From Girardinichthys multiradiatus (lineage: Eukaryota; Chordata; Actinopteri; Cyprinodontiformes; Goodeidae): 64,000 nucleotides of DNA. The position numbers and the translations under genes are program-made. The stretch spans positions 52,604,996 through 52,668,995 of the forward strand of contig NC_061805.1 of the NCBI RefSeq assembly GCF_021462225.1, in the 5' to 3' direction. A model generated the notes under the pieces. It was not told the DNA's origin. It did not search any database and saw nothing but the letters and a program-made list of their open reading frames with translations. Within the stretch, counting starts at the first letter, position 1; the number at the start of each line of letters is the position of its first letter. Of the stretch, positions 9,840 to 21,700 are shown piece by piece.

Positions 9840-11395
9840 CACACACCAAAGCACCCAGCCCCGGATACCGAGAACCACAAGTACACCGGCAGGCAGAGAC
9901 ACCAACCACCAGCAGGTAGTGTGGTGCGGAGGGAATAGGCGCCACATTTGATGGGGGGCCTAAACTGATCCAGGAGAGGGAGCAGCCCAAGACCCAACCT
10001 GACACAAAAAACAAGCACACAGTCACAATCACACATTCCCACCCTCATGCGTACACATACAAACACTCAAACCCACACACCCAACGTAAAGACGTTGTAC
10101 ACTCACTCACACTCCCCACACACACTCTATACTCCCAAGTCCAGGTGCCGATACCCCATATGGACAACCGACCCCTGGACCCAGGAGGTGGTCCCCTTCC
10201 CTCCAGGGGTGGAGACAGGCCCCGGCACCTGACCTGGTCCGGGCTAGCCCGGGCTCGTGCCTGAACCTGAGCGACCCCAGCCCGGCCCGGGCCCCGACCC
10301 CCCACCCCAACTTTAGTCCCCAACGACCCCCATCCTCATCCGGAGAGGGGGCCATGTACAAAAGAGGGGTCTACATGGTCCAAACAGGCCCGCCAACCAG
10401 AGCCGCCACAGAATAAAATAGTCCCAACCCCCCAATGAATTCCAATCCCAACCCCATGAGCCCCCCACCCACAATGAACCTCGACCTGAATTTCCACACA
10501 GGGCCACCCCCCACAAGGACACAGATACCGAACAATTGCCCCCGAACCCAAACGCCATGAATCCTCTCCCCACAGCATATGGGCACACCCCCACAAGTGA
10601 ACTTCATCCCTGAAAAGCCCACAAACAACACCCACACAGTGTAAGCTCCACACACAGCCCCGCTCCAAGAACCCCCGCCGCGTCCCATCCCAACCACACA
10701 GTGTGCTGCGACAGCAAGGCAAGGGCCCCGCACAACGTCACCCCAGCCCCTGCCCACAGGCGCAACAGGGCAGACACCGTCGAGCACCGAGCTCACAACG
10801 GAACCCCGACCCCACACTAAGATGGGACAAACTCAGCCGGCAAGAGGTCCCCAACCAGCGGCAAGCACTCAGGGCCGGCGTACCCCACCACGCCCCCGCA
10901 ACCATACAGACATCACTGCCACTGTAACGATAGCCCAGGTAGAAACATTATCCAGCTCAGCTCTACCATCGCTGCTCAGCCGATCCAAATGCCGGTGACC
11001 CCACATCCAAGAAGATGTGCCTGCTGCCTCGACCAGCCTTGTGGTACAGCCAGCAGAGCAGCACACCGCCAAGCCCGCCTAACCATTCGGCCAACGCAGC
11101 AGCACCAGCCCATCAGTTTGTGAGAGGGAAACATGCATCAGCCAAGTAACCGGGCGGGGCAGGTCAACCGCTCCAGGCAAAGCACATCCCACCAGCCGCC
11201 CCAGTGTAGGCACAAGACATGCTCCACCGCCCCACCCACCCGACCAGAGCCCTGCGCCTGGCCAGGGGCAAGAGCCACAGAAGGAAGCACTGGAGGAAGG
11301 CCACCACAGTACGCCAAGGACCGGGCACCCGGCCAACCCCACACCCAAAATCCCAGAGGTGCCCCAGGATGCTTGCTGGCGTTTCTGTTTCAGAG
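9840..11395 (+). repeat. C-rich strand-asymmetric repeat, right piece
   Basis: About 1.5 kb in which the plus strand is overwhelmingly C/A (CCCC, CCCAC, CACAC), so long minus-strand frames arise that are rich in glycine, tryptophan and cysteine and have no domain. I regard those frames as composition artefacts. It continues the left piece at 3925-4285. Confidence 0.65.
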
Positions 11396-11399
11396 GGGG

Positions 11400-11620
11400 G
11401 AGGGGCCAGGGTGGGTTGGTCATGTGGTGTTTGTTTGGTCATGTGACCGTGACAGTGATGCAGCGCAGGATTGTGGTTGTTTCACTGTGGTCGTTTTTTT
11501 CATAGTGGGGATGGAAACATAAATAATATAGGTAAATATCGGTTATCAGCCATGCCATCAATATTTATGTTGTATATCGTCATTGCCCCAAACTTTCATA
11601 TTGGTGCATCCCTACTAAAA
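11400..11620. repeat. Possible hAT-like terminal block
   Basis: It ends with ATATTGGTGCATCCCTACT, whose reverse complement AGTAGGGATGCACCAATAT resembles hAT-type ends of fish repeats, with TATCGGTTATC nearby. Together with 3350-3425 it may mark the two ends of one composite element. A low-certainty call. Confidence 0.35.
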
Positions 11621-12735
11621 ACCCTAAAAAGTGTTGCTGTAAGTATTTATATGAGTCCTGTGAACAGAGGGAAATTATGGCGTGTATGGTTTCCTTTGTG
11701 TTTGTCAGACCTGCAAAACTGCAAAAGTCTTGGAGCTTCAGCAGGAGCATCACAAGTGAGAGATTAAATTTATATGTTCAGGTTTAACCACATTACAGAC
11801 ACATTCTGACCCGGATGTTTCTGCTGATGTCTAACAGAGGAATACAAACACTGCGTCCTTGTGGGTCCCAGTAACACCAGCAGCAGCGTTTCAGAGCTCA
11901 GACAGCTTCTCAAAATGGCAGCAGAACTTCAGCTGGAGGAGCGTTAACAGTTCATCAGCAGCAGAGGGAGACAGTGTCATGTAAACAAACAACACATTAA
12001 GGAGCTGAAAATATCTGGGCAGAATGACTCAGAGCTGATTATTGATCCCTGCAGCATGGCTCATTACCAGCTGGTTCGTTCGGGACAGGAGTGGCCCGTT
12101 TTATTCTGGTTCTGGGAATTTCTACCAGAAGGATAAACCTGAAGAGGAGGTGATGAAGAAGAGACGAGCTGAGAGAGATAAAGTAACAAGCATCAAGGTC
12201 AAAGTCAGAGTATCCGTTACCATGGCCACAGGCCTCAGAGAAGCTCTGACAGGAAATGAATCAGCATTAACAAATGTGAGCTTTTTGATGAGTTGAGAAC
12301 ATGACCCAAACAGACACAGAGTTAATCCTTTCTGGTGAGTCACTTCCTGCTGTGACATCTCAAATCAGATCACCTGGCAGGTAACTCCCTGCTGATTGGT
12401 TCATGTGTCTTTCACTAGATTGTCTGAGAAAAAAAAACCTGTAAATCTCACATTGTAAGTTTGATTTTCTTCAGGTCCAGTCCGTCCAGTCCAGTCTAGG
12501 TAGGTCCAGTCAAACATTTTTAATAAATCTTCCACATCTTTCTGCCTGAAGGCAGATCATCTCTGCGCCTATCTAGAATTGGTCCAGGTGTTATTTAGCT
12601 GCTCAGGAACCTCACCTTTCTCCACTGGTTTGACTGTAACATGAACTGAAATTTGGACCTTATCCTGTGTCCGGTACCATACAGATGCACCTGATCTGTG
12701 AGGTGAAGAATGATCTCAGATATAAAGAAACTCAC
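11621..12735. other. grin1 intron, no feature recognised
   Basis: No exon of the remaining grin1 domains and no clear TE; small frames here lack support. Confidence 0.5.
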
Positions 12736-12863
12736 TCGCTCCTGCGTGCCAAACTTGCCATCAGCCACCAGGTGGACCTCGTAGGTGAAGTTCATGCTCA
12801 TGGCCAACTTGATGAGCAGGTCGATGCAGAAACCGTAGCAGCACTGAGGGACAATGGGCTGAC
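12736..12863 (-). CDS. grin1: grin1 coding exon 10 (ligand-binding segment S1), last exon in window
   Basis: 128 nt. It completes G444 and encodes residues 445-486: [20 protein letters not shown] and a stretch ending GKFGTQER before a consensus GTGAGT donor. C451 and C452 complete the S1 loop disulfides. The intron upstream is only 106 bp. Next should come the exon starting VNN with the rest of the glycine site and M1. No such coding block is visible down to position 1, so the following intron spans at least 12.7 kb. Confidence 0.96.
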
Positions 12864-12969
12864 CTGCATACAATCAGAACTTGGGCTTAATTATGAGCAA
12901 CATAATTCTGGAATGTAAACATGAGACGTGTTTTATTGAAGCTCACAGAAAAAATTCAGAAATGTCTAC

Positions 12970-13105
12970 CTGGAATGGTCCCGTTGGGTCCAGTACAGAT
13001 CACCTTCTTGATCAGAACTCCGTTAACGGTGTACTCTTCTTTACACATCCCGTCGCTCTTCGTCGGCTTCACGTAAACAAATGGCTCCTGATGAATGGTC
13101 ACAAT
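12970..13105 (-). CDS. grin1: grin1 coding exon 9 (ligand-binding segment S1)
   Basis: 136 nt (residues 399-443 plus 1 nt). It encodes [15 protein letters not shown], the start of S1, then [13 protein letters not shown] and [14 protein letters not shown]419 and C435 match two of the four cysteines that form loop disulfides in GluN1. NGT at 439 is a potential glycosylation site. The acceptor is GTTCAG and the donor GTAGAC. Confidence 0.96.
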
Positions 13106-13109
13106 CTGA

Positions 13110-13555
13110 ACACACAGTGAAAGGTAAACTGAGTCAGATCCTGGTGAAGGAGGAGGAACCCTGCAGCAAAGCCACTTGTGAAATCACAAAATTAGCATAC
13201 AGAAGTAAAAATCAGGCATGAGGTCAGTTTACTGAAAATTAAACAGTCTGTTAACAACCAAATGAGGCAATAGGTTTAGTAAAAAGAAAAGGTCCATACA
13301 TGAAGCCTTGTGGTACAAATAAACTGACTAAAACCAACTCTGACGGCACATTATGACTGTTAGGGTTTGAAAACTTTTGTATTGTTTATCACTCATGTCT
13401 GCTCTAAGTGCTTTTCCCTCCTTACATGTCATAGAAAGAGAGATGAGGGAGAGGAGTGATTTATGCTACCATCAGTAACATCTAGGGGCTGTTCGTACCA
13501 AGTCCTCACTCCCTCTCTGTTTATAATCAAGACACATGAACCCTAACCTTTCTGA

Positions 13556-13594
<39 letters not shown>

Positions 13595-14300
13595 GAATGT
13601 TTGTTGAACTGTGTGTGAACCAGCATGTATTAATAAAGAGAGAGGGGTGCTAATACTTTTATAGTCTGTACTGCAGAGCTACCCTTGCTGCAAGTAAAAC
13701 TGACTCTGTATTGTTCTTGCCTCTGAGTTGACTAATTAATACCTAACAATGACACATTCACTGGACCTCAGAAGTCTAAATAAATATGGATGAACCTTAG
13801 AATGAAGTCAAGTGAAATATTTCTTGACATCATGTAAAACGTAGATACTATGGCCGACACATCAGATCCTCTATGAAAAATCCAACTAAAGAATTTCAGT
13901 TTTACAACCCAGGGATTAAGTTACTGACTTTAGCACTTAAACCGCTTTGTTATCAGCTGCATGGGGCAGCATCCAGTAGTCCAGGTAGTACAGAAGAGCC
14001 CAGAGGATCATCTTCCATCTGAGGTCACCAAAACCACCTAAAACACTGACTGACTGGCCAGGCCATGTTTGGAAAAGAAATCTGGTTTTCTGAACTGGTA
14101 AAATGAAGCTTAAATGAATCAATTCAATAGATTTTACAACAGAAATAGTTTGTTTAATCCTCTCTTTGAAGTTCTTAAAATAGTTTCTTACAGCAAACTG
14201 ACAGTAACCACAGCTCCTGTAGGCTCCACCAGTACCACTGGACTGGATTCCTCTGCGTTCTACTGTGACAAGCACTGGACCAACGATGCTGAAATACCCT
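13110..14300. other. grin1 intron 8-9 part, no gene
   Basis: Apart from the (CA)n tract I recognise nothing in this stretch. Confidence 0.5.
13560..13592 (+). repeat. (CA)n microsatellite
   Basis: About 16 CA units. Confidence 0.95.
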
Positions 14301-14304
14301 GCCA

Positions 14305-15390
14305 AAAATAAAAGGTCACACACTCTGATATTTGGACCGCCTTTAGCTTTGATTACAGCACGCATTCGCTGTGGCTTTGTTTCAATAAGCTTCTGCAACG
14401 TCACAAAATTCATTTCCACCCAGTGTTGCATTCATCTTTCACCAAGATCTTGCATTGATGATGGTAGATTCAAAGCCTTCTTTGTGAGAACGATGTCTCA
14501 TGCTCCCTGAACCAGTCTTTCACAATTGGAGCCCGATGAATCCTAGCATTGTCATCTTGGAATATGCCCGTATCATCAGGGAAGAAAAGATCCATTGATG
14601 GAATAATCTGGTCATTTAGTATGTTCAGGTAGTCAGCTGACCTCAATCTTTGGGAACATAATGTTGCTGAACCCAGACCTGACCACCTGCAGCAACCCCA
14701 GATCATAGCACTGACCCTACAGGCTGGTACAGTAGGTACTAGACATGATGGGTGCATCATTTCACCTGCCTCTCTTCCTACCCTGATGTGCCCATCACTC
14801 TGGAACAGGGTAAATCTGGACTCAACAGAACATATGACCTTCTTCCATTGCTTCAGAGTCCAATCTTTATGCTCCCTAGCTAATTGAAGCCTTTTTTCCA
14901 GTTAACCTCACTGATTATTGGTTTTCTTAAGGCTACACAGCTGTTCAGTCCCAATCCCTTGAGTTCCCTTGGCATTGTGCGTGTGGAAATGCTCTTACTT
15001 TCACTATTAAACATAGCCCAGAGTTCTACTTTTGTTTTTCTTTGATGTGATTTCACCAAACGTTTAAGTGATCGCCGATCACGATCATTCAGGATTTATT
15101 TCCGGCCACATTTCTTCCTCAAAGACGATTGGTCCCCACTATCCTTCTAGTTTTTAATAATGCGTTGGACAGTTCTTAACCCAATGTTGGTAGTTTCTAC
15201 AATCTCCTTAGATGTTTTGTCTGCTTGATGCATGCCAATGATTTGACCCGTCTGAAACAGACTGACCTCTTTTCCACGACCACAGGATGTGTCTTTAGAC
15301 ATGGTTGTTTAAGAAATGAGAAGCAACTCATTGCACCAGTTGGAGTTAAAGAAATCCAGGTGATGAACTTCCTCTAGTTTTCATTCCTGA
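14305..15390 (-). mobile_element. Degraded Tc1-like DNA transposon
   Basis: Minus-strand transposase pieces: an N-terminal paired-type DNA-binding part beginning near 15301 (MSKDTSCGRGKEVSLFQTGQ), a middle with [13 protein letters not shown], then [18 protein letters not shown] (14470-14760) carrying the second catalytic aspartate, and a C-terminus with KLIETKPQRMRAVIKAKGG. There are several stops and shifts. Transposases of this family cut and paste the element into TA sites. Confidence 0.82.
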
Positions 15391-15401
15391 CAGCAACCAG
15401 A

Positions 15402-15433
15402 GTGTGTGTGTGTGTGTGTGTGTGTGTTGTGTT

Positions 15434-15497
<64 letters not shown>

Positions 15498-15507
15498 GTG
15501 TTGGTGT
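15402..15507 (+). repeat. (TG)n microsatellite
   Basis: About 50 TG units with two TTGTGTTGG interruptions; adjoins the Tc1 remnant. Confidence 0.95.
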
Positions 15508-15838
15508 GAGTACTGCACACTCAGATAATCAGTTCCAGGGGACAGGGACAGAAATAAGGGGCTGAATTCACATCAGGATGACAGGTCAAAGCTGTAGGAT
15601 ACAGAAGAAAAGGAGAACCTTCACAGAGCAGCTTGGACAGGAAGAGAAAATGCTGGTCTAAACCTCCGAGGGTTAACCAAAAGATAAGGACCTTGAGAAT
15701 CTGGGTCATGCTGAGAAAAACGGGTCAGAAATGAATTCCTCCTTCCCTTCATTAGTAGAAACAACTGCCCTAAAACAAAGCTGAGAGCAGCTACAGGATG
15801 TCACACCAACAACCAGCAGGCCCAAACAGTGACAGTAC

Positions 15839-15925
15839 CTTCAGCCTGGTGGACATCTGGTATCCAACTGGTTTCTCTGTCTCTCCTCCAGGCCAGATGA
15901 TCTTCCTTTGAGGATTCATCACAAC
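15839..15925 (-). CDS. grin1: grin1 coding exon 8 (linker to ligand-binding domain)
   Basis: 29 codons (370-398), phase 0. [19 protein letters not shown] is the conserved linker, and the exon ends QMSTRLK, which is the entry into ligand-binding segment S1. The acceptor is CTTCAG and the donor GTACTG. The exon is short in other vertebrates as well. Confidence 0.95.
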
Positions 15926-16689
15926 CTGAAGACACAAACACAGACTCAGACTGAGGTTGAGGAGTTGTTAAGTGCAGGTCTCACTGTGACAGAGTGACTA
16001 ACTGACAGCATTAATACTGGATGTGAGCATGAATCTTTAAAGAGGCCTGCAGCACATGTTTCAGAGCAGATCCAGCTCAGACTGAAGCTCTAACAGGCTC
16101 TGCTCTCTGACAGTGGCTTCAGGTCTGCTCCATTTGTTGGACTTCTCCTCCACTGATTCTGAGCTGAAGATCAGTATAAATGATACAAGATGAGTCCAAT
16201 GAACTTACACCAACAGGATCCTTGAAGAAGGCTCTGACACCGCTGTGTCCATGTCCACACAGTTCTGAGAAGGATCCTTCTTCTCATTATGGGCTTGAAT
16301 GTCAGTTTCATTTGGGTCTTTTGCTGGTTTATTTTAGCTCTCTAGGGTTGAATATTGATCCAACACCCAGCTAAAAGTTTCCTGTGGAATTTCTCTGATT
16401 GACAGGAGGTCACATGTTTACATACACCGCTCTGTTGGGTCAAATGTCTCTAAGCAGGATGCACCTCGACCACATGCCTTCTGTACCCATCAATACACTG
16501 CTGGCATCCTTCTCCCCAATATTTGACCGCTCTCATGGGCAGAACTGCTAGAGTTGATTTAAACTGGTTAATTTCCAGTTGGGATTAGGGTTCATTGCTC
16601 CAACATTTTCAACATCAAATGTCATCCAAGACGTTTGATGTTGATCCTGCTTTATCCACTCCAAACCCTGTCTGGACGTGTTTTTGGGA

Positions 16690-16905
16690 TTAAAGTCATG
16701 TTTTTTTTTTTTTTAAGATATTTTTTTCAGCACTAGTGGCCTTTATTTTTTATTTTTTGACGGTAGGCAAACAGGAAAGAGGGGTAGAGAGAGGGGGAGA
16801 CATTCGGCAAATGTCGCCGGGTACGGCCGCTTAGAGGACTGTAGCCTCCATATATGGTCGCACGCTTAACCTATACACCATCAGCGCCGCGCCCAACGTC
16901 ATGTT
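16690..16905 (-). repeat. SINE-like dispersed repeat
   Basis: A poly-T tract on the plus strand (poly-A tail on the minus), then GGCAAACAGGAAAGAGGGGTAG and a block near GTCGCCGGGTACGGCCGC. The layout is like a common fish SINE read in reverse. The family is not certain. Confidence 0.5.
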
Positions 16906-16988
16906 AAAACAACAAAAGGTGTTCCAAGCTGGTCTGTGCAGGAAACCAACCAGTTTGTAGAACTGTTGTACCATCAGGTGTACCATAC

Positions 16989-17136
16989 CTGCGTTCCGTT
17001 GAAGACTCCAACCTGGACGACTCGACCTGTTTTTTGCTGGTTCAGGATGCTGTAGGTAGCAAAGCGGCGGTCACCATCGTCGTTAAACTCAATCCGTCCC
17101 GTCAGGCCGTCCGGGTACTTTGATGACATCAGCACC
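16989..17136 (-). CDS. grin1: grin1 coding exon 7 (end of amino-terminal domain, linker)
   Basis: 148 nt. It completes R320 and encodes 49 codons (321-369), starting [20 protein letters not shown] and ending [10 protein letters not shown]. This is the last part of the amino-terminal domain, leading to the linker to the ligand-binding domain. The acceptor is CATCAG and the donor GTATGG. The NQQKTG segment is variable in this family. NGT at 366 is a potential glycosylation site. Confidence 0.96.
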
Positions 17137-17139
17137 CTG

Positions 17140-18310
17140 ATGGGTCAATAAGATAGCAGAACGGCGTGAAGTTTTAGTACAGAGGTCAAGTGGTTACTGA
17201 TATGGTGCAGCAGGAATAACGGTGATCGGGTTGGACTGGAAGTCTGTATGAGTAATCCTGTGGGGAAGAGGAAGGCGATGAAGTATGACAGGAACGTTTA
17301 TTATCCCGGTTCTTTCAGTCGCACTTCACAATGAACCCACATCAGATCAGTGAAGCGTCTCTAGTTTCCTGTCATATTCATCTCCAGCCAATGGAGACAA
17401 GTTCGCTCTGAGATTAGAACAATTAAAAATCCTACGATAGAAGTGTTCATTAAACGTGACACAGTGAGGCCTTCAGGGAACAGCAGCGAGAGTCCGACAC
17501 ACAGCTACTGACTAACCAAGATCGGACCCTGTAACTGAGCATTTCCATCACTGCTTCATATTAAACCAACTGAACCCGAGACGCCGTCAACAGAACCTTT
17601 GCTGAAACAAAGACCATGTTTGGCCATCTTCCAGCAGCAGAAAGGCTTTTTTCTCATGTGAACAATGCATCTTAAAGAAAAATATTTACACTTTTTATTT
17701 CATTTATTAATAACTTGTTTTACTATATTAAATTTCCATTCTAAAATTCTCTACATTTCTGGAGCCCAACATTTAATTTTTCATCTGGAATTCATTAATT
17801 AACAATAATCCCTGTAATTGTTTCGGTGTAGTTTGTCCCACATCCGTCTCATTTCTCCTGTAACTGCAGAGGAAATGTTTCAGCGCTGGTGCCAAAACTT
17901 CTCAGGTTTAAACAGAAAAACCTTGTGCTGAGTTCTAAACTGTTTCAGAACCAGAACTTGGGTGAAAACCATAATGCAATAAACTGTTTTTAATCACAGA
18001 TGATAAAAGGAAGTAGAACCAAATCCAGTTTATTGCAGAAAGCCGGAACAAAATGCCCTCTGTTTGGTTTCATTTCAGTGAAGACTTGGATAAGAACCTT
18101 TAAATGTTTGATATATGAAGCAGATTGTAGTCGGGTCCAACTGTCAATTATGGCTAAATAAAAAGGTTTTAGTTTTGAAGTTCTTGTTAAATCAATTTGT
18201 AAAAAACAAAATTATCAGACCCAAAAATTTGAATAAATTAGATTTACATTTGACGTTCAGGCAGAAAACAGACAGTTGAGTAAAGTGGGTCACTAGTTGG
18301 CTCAGCCTGG
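17140..18310. other. grin1 intron 6-7, no feature recognised
   Basis: AT-rich, no coding or repeat support. Confidence 0.5.
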
Positions 18311-18317
18311 CACTGAC

Positions 18318-18492
18318 CGTTTAAAGAGTGGCCCGGTCCTCCAGATGTTGGTGTTCCCTACACAGCCTCGTGGAGGCTCCGTGATGTTCTCCTTCTCAAA
18401 CAGCTCCTGCAGGGACTGCGCCACCACGCCCACCGCGTCGGCGATGTGGGCCGACTCGTTTTTGCCGTTGATCAGCTGGAGGCCCAGCAGGC
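18318..18492 (-). CDS. grin1: grin1 coding exon 6 (amino-terminal domain)
   Basis: 175 nt. It completes G262 and encodes residues 263-319 plus two bases of R320. [15 protein letters not shown] and the run [12 protein letters not shown] are diagnostic. C305 matches the partner of C77 in the lobe-1 disulfide. NES (273) and NIT (297) are potential glycosylation sites. The acceptor is GGCGCAG after a (TG)n tract and the donor is GTCAGT. The gap to exon 5 is 6.2 kb and holds two Tc1 remnants and a minisatellite. Confidence 0.96.
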
Positions 18493-18963
18493 CTGCGCCA
18501 CACACACACAGCAGAAAGTTACAATGCATTCAATCTGAACCCTGTCCTCATTCACTCTCTCTCTCACACACACACACACCCTAATTAACACACACTCTGA
18601 GACATACTTTGATCTGAGGTAATTAAATCTGTGTAATTTAGACACACACTCTCGGGGCTTCAGGCATCAGGTCAGTGTTCAGTAACACCAAACTGCATGC
18701 TGGGAGTTCACTCTCACGATCACCACCATTTGTCTCAGAACAGAAAAGCCCCACTGGGACATTATGAAGCCTGGCTGGTGATTTCCTTCAACAGAAACCT
18801 GTCACACTGCGAGGAAAAGTGTCCACATCTGTCCTCCAGCTGAGTCTTGGCATCATCAAAGCTGAAGTACATCAGCTAACTTCCTGTCCGCCGCTCTGGA
18901 GGACATACAGAACAGAGCGATAACCGAACACTGTCCCTGGAGCAATGCCACAGAGGAGAATTA

Positions 18964-19893
18964 CACTCACCGCCCACTTTATCAGGTGCACCTGTCCAAC
19001 TGCTCGTTAATGCAGATTTCTAATCAGCCAATGACATGGCAGCAACTCAATGCATTTAGGCATGTAGACATGGTCAAGACGATCTGCTGCAGTTCAAACC
19101 GAGCATCAGAATGGAGAAGAAAGGTGATTTAAGTGACTTTGAACGTAGCATGGTTGTTGGTGCCAGACAGGCTGGTCTGAGTATTTCAGAAACTGTTGAT
19201 CTACTGGGATTTTAACGCACAACCATCTCTAGGGTTTACAGAGAATGGTCTGAAAAAGAGAAAATATCCAGTGATCCAGTTCTGTGGCGCAAATGCCTTG
19301 TTGATGCCAGAGGTCAGAGGATAATGGCCAGACTGGTTCCAGCTGATAGAAAGGCAACAGTAACTCAAATAACCACTAGTTACAACCAAGGCATGCAGAA
19401 GAGCATCTCTGAACACACAACACATCGAACCTTGAGGTGGATGGGCTACAGCAGCAGAAGACCACACCAGGTGCCACTCCTGTCAGCTAAGAACAGGAAA
19501 CTGAGGCTAAAATTCACACAGGCTCACCAAAATTGGAAAATAGAAGATTGGAAAAACGTTGCCTGGTCTGATGAGTCTCGATTTCTGCTTCAACATTCAG
19601 ATGTTAGGGTCAGAATTTGGTGTCAACATCATGAAAGCATGGATCCATCCTCCCTTGTATCAATGGTTCAGGCTGGTGGTGGTGGTGTAATGGTGTGGGG
19701 GATATTTTCTTGGCACACTTTGGGCCCCTTAGTACCAATTGAGCATCGTGTCAACGCCACAGTCTACCTGAGTATTGTTGCTGACCAGGTTCATCCCTTT
19801 ATGACCACAGTGTACCCATCTTCTGATGGTTACTTCCAGCAGGATAACGCACCATGTCATAAAGCACGAATCATCTCAGACTGGTTTCTTGAA
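18964..19893 (+). mobile_element. Tc1-like transposon, 3' truncated
   Basis: It starts with CACTCACCGCCCACTTTATC next to TA. The transposase frame opens at about 19111 (MEKKGDLSDFERSMVVGARQ), has a TAA at 19213-19215, then is open from 19324 with ESRF-containing AWSDESRFLLQHSD (first catalytic aspartate) and FQQDNAPCHKARIISDWF (second). It is cut off right after DWFLE: the third catalytic residue, the C-terminus and the right inverted repeat are missing. Confidence 0.85.
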
Positions 19894-20659
19894 GGTGTTA
19901 GAATCAGAATTTCCCAACACAAAGTTTTAACTTTTAAAACCAAAACAAAACTGTATAATAAAGAAAATTTAACACTAAATTGTTTAATCCCACAATTAAC
20001 TAAAATATGTGTAGAGTAAAACCAGTAAAAACTGGATTTACAGACAGTTTCTGGTGATAAATGATAGTCCCAACATGATAACTTTTGTCCCGAAACATTT
20101 GGTAACACCTTGTTAAATCTTGCTAAACAACTAGCTAAGATTCAAACAGGTGAACATGTATCTTCTAAAACAGGCTGACAATGTTGTTCCAACCAAACAC
20201 ACTGGAAAACGTTTTGTATAAATTGTGAAAACTGCCTGTGAGAACAATGACCAGTGCTAACAATGCTAGCAGGCTGTTGCTAAGTTAGCTGAAGCAGCAA
20301 ATGCAGAGACTTTTCTTTTATAATGTGACACGAGTCTGTTGAAGAACAACGGCAGCAAAATCTAAAATGTCACAGTTCAGCTTTGTGGGTTTCTTTTCAG
20401 GAAACTGTTTCAGAAACAGGAGGTGTTTCCACAGTAATGAAAACACCAGGATCCAATCTGAGGTCCTGGTCTCTGCGAGGATGTGCAGGTTAAACGGATT
20501 CATTTCGATTTTTTTACAGCAGATAACATCCAACCTTTAGTCCCAGTCAAGAGGAAGCCCCTTATCTTTCAGGTTTTAAATTCTATGATTAAGGACATAA
20601 TTTATAATTAAATCATTTGTTTTGCAGCTGGTCTTAAAAATGAGCTCAATCAAAACTCA

Positions 20660-21130
20660 GATGAAAACATAGTGCACATTATACTATGTCATGATTTAGC
20701 AAAACTAAGCTATACAGAAGCACCAGAGCAACACAATAACCTCATACCAGCTGTCAAGCACAGCGATGGAGAGTTTATGGTTTGGGCCTATTTTACAGCT
20801 ACAGGAGATAATCACCAGTCACTAAGTGGACCATGGCCTCCTCTGTTTACCAGACTATTCTAGAGTCCAGTGTAAGTCGATCTGTCTGACAGCTTGGTCC
20901 AGATTGGGTCATCAACACTAAAATGATTCTAGACACAGTAGCTGATCTTAAGAATGGCTGAAAAAGAATCAATTTGATGCAGTGGTCTAGTCAAAGTCCT
21001 GACCTCAACTTGACTGAAATGCTGTGTTTGGACCTCAGATAGCAGAGCTGAAACATCAATGAACTGAAGCATCGTTGGAAATAAGAGCGGACCAGAACTC
21101 CTCCGAAACAAAGTGAGGCACTGAAAGAGT
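20660..21130 (+). mobile_element. Tc1-like transposon remnant
   Basis: Broken transposase pieces: AKLSYTEAPEQHNNLIPAVK, then WVINTKMILD-like text, and INLMQWSSQSPDLNLTEML, the D-[LN]-x-x-E region of Tc1 transposases. Many stops. Confidence 0.75.
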
Positions 21131-21149
21131 CTGCGGTTAATTTTGGTGA

Positions 21150-21700
21150 GTCACTGCTCCTGAAGGAGGTTTTAAAGGCCTCTGAAGGAGGCTCTACAAG
21201 CTGCTGAAGGAGGTTCTAAATGCTGCTAAAGAGGTTCTACAAGCTGCTGAAGGGGGTTCAACAAACTGCTAATGGAGGTTCTACAAATTTGCTAATGGAG
21301 ATTCTACAAACTGAGGAAGGACGTTTTACAAACTGTTAAAGGAGGTTCTACAAGCTGAGGTAGGAGGTTCTACAAGCGGCTAAAGGGGCTTCTAAAGACT
21401 GCTGAAGGATGTTCTACAGACTGCTAATAGACGTTCTACAAGCTGCTGAAGGAGGTTCTAAAGTAGGTTCTATAATGCTGCTGAAAGAGGTTCTAAATGC
21501 TGCCAGTGAGGTTCTAAAGGCTACTGAAGTAGGGTCTACAAGATGCTAACGGAGGTTCTACAAGCTGCTGAAGCAGGTTTACAAGCTGGGGAAGGAGGTT
21601 CTAAAGGAGGTTCTAAATGCTGTTGAAGGAAGTCTGAAGGCTGCCGAAGGAGGTTGTGCAGGCTACTAAATGAGGTTCTACCAGCTGCTGTTAGTTCATC
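21150..21700 (+). repeat. Minisatellite with units of about 21-24 bp
   Basis: Roughly two dozen diverged copies of a unit like GCTGAAGGAGGTTCTACAA, with variants (AAATGCT, AAAGGCT) and some deletions. It begins right after the Tc1 remnant. Confidence 0.9.

Noticed and set aside
10045..10817. Long overlapping minus-strand frames rich in Gly, Trp and Cys
   Set aside because: They follow from the strong C bias of the plus strand, have no domain or start context, and overlap one another in several frames.
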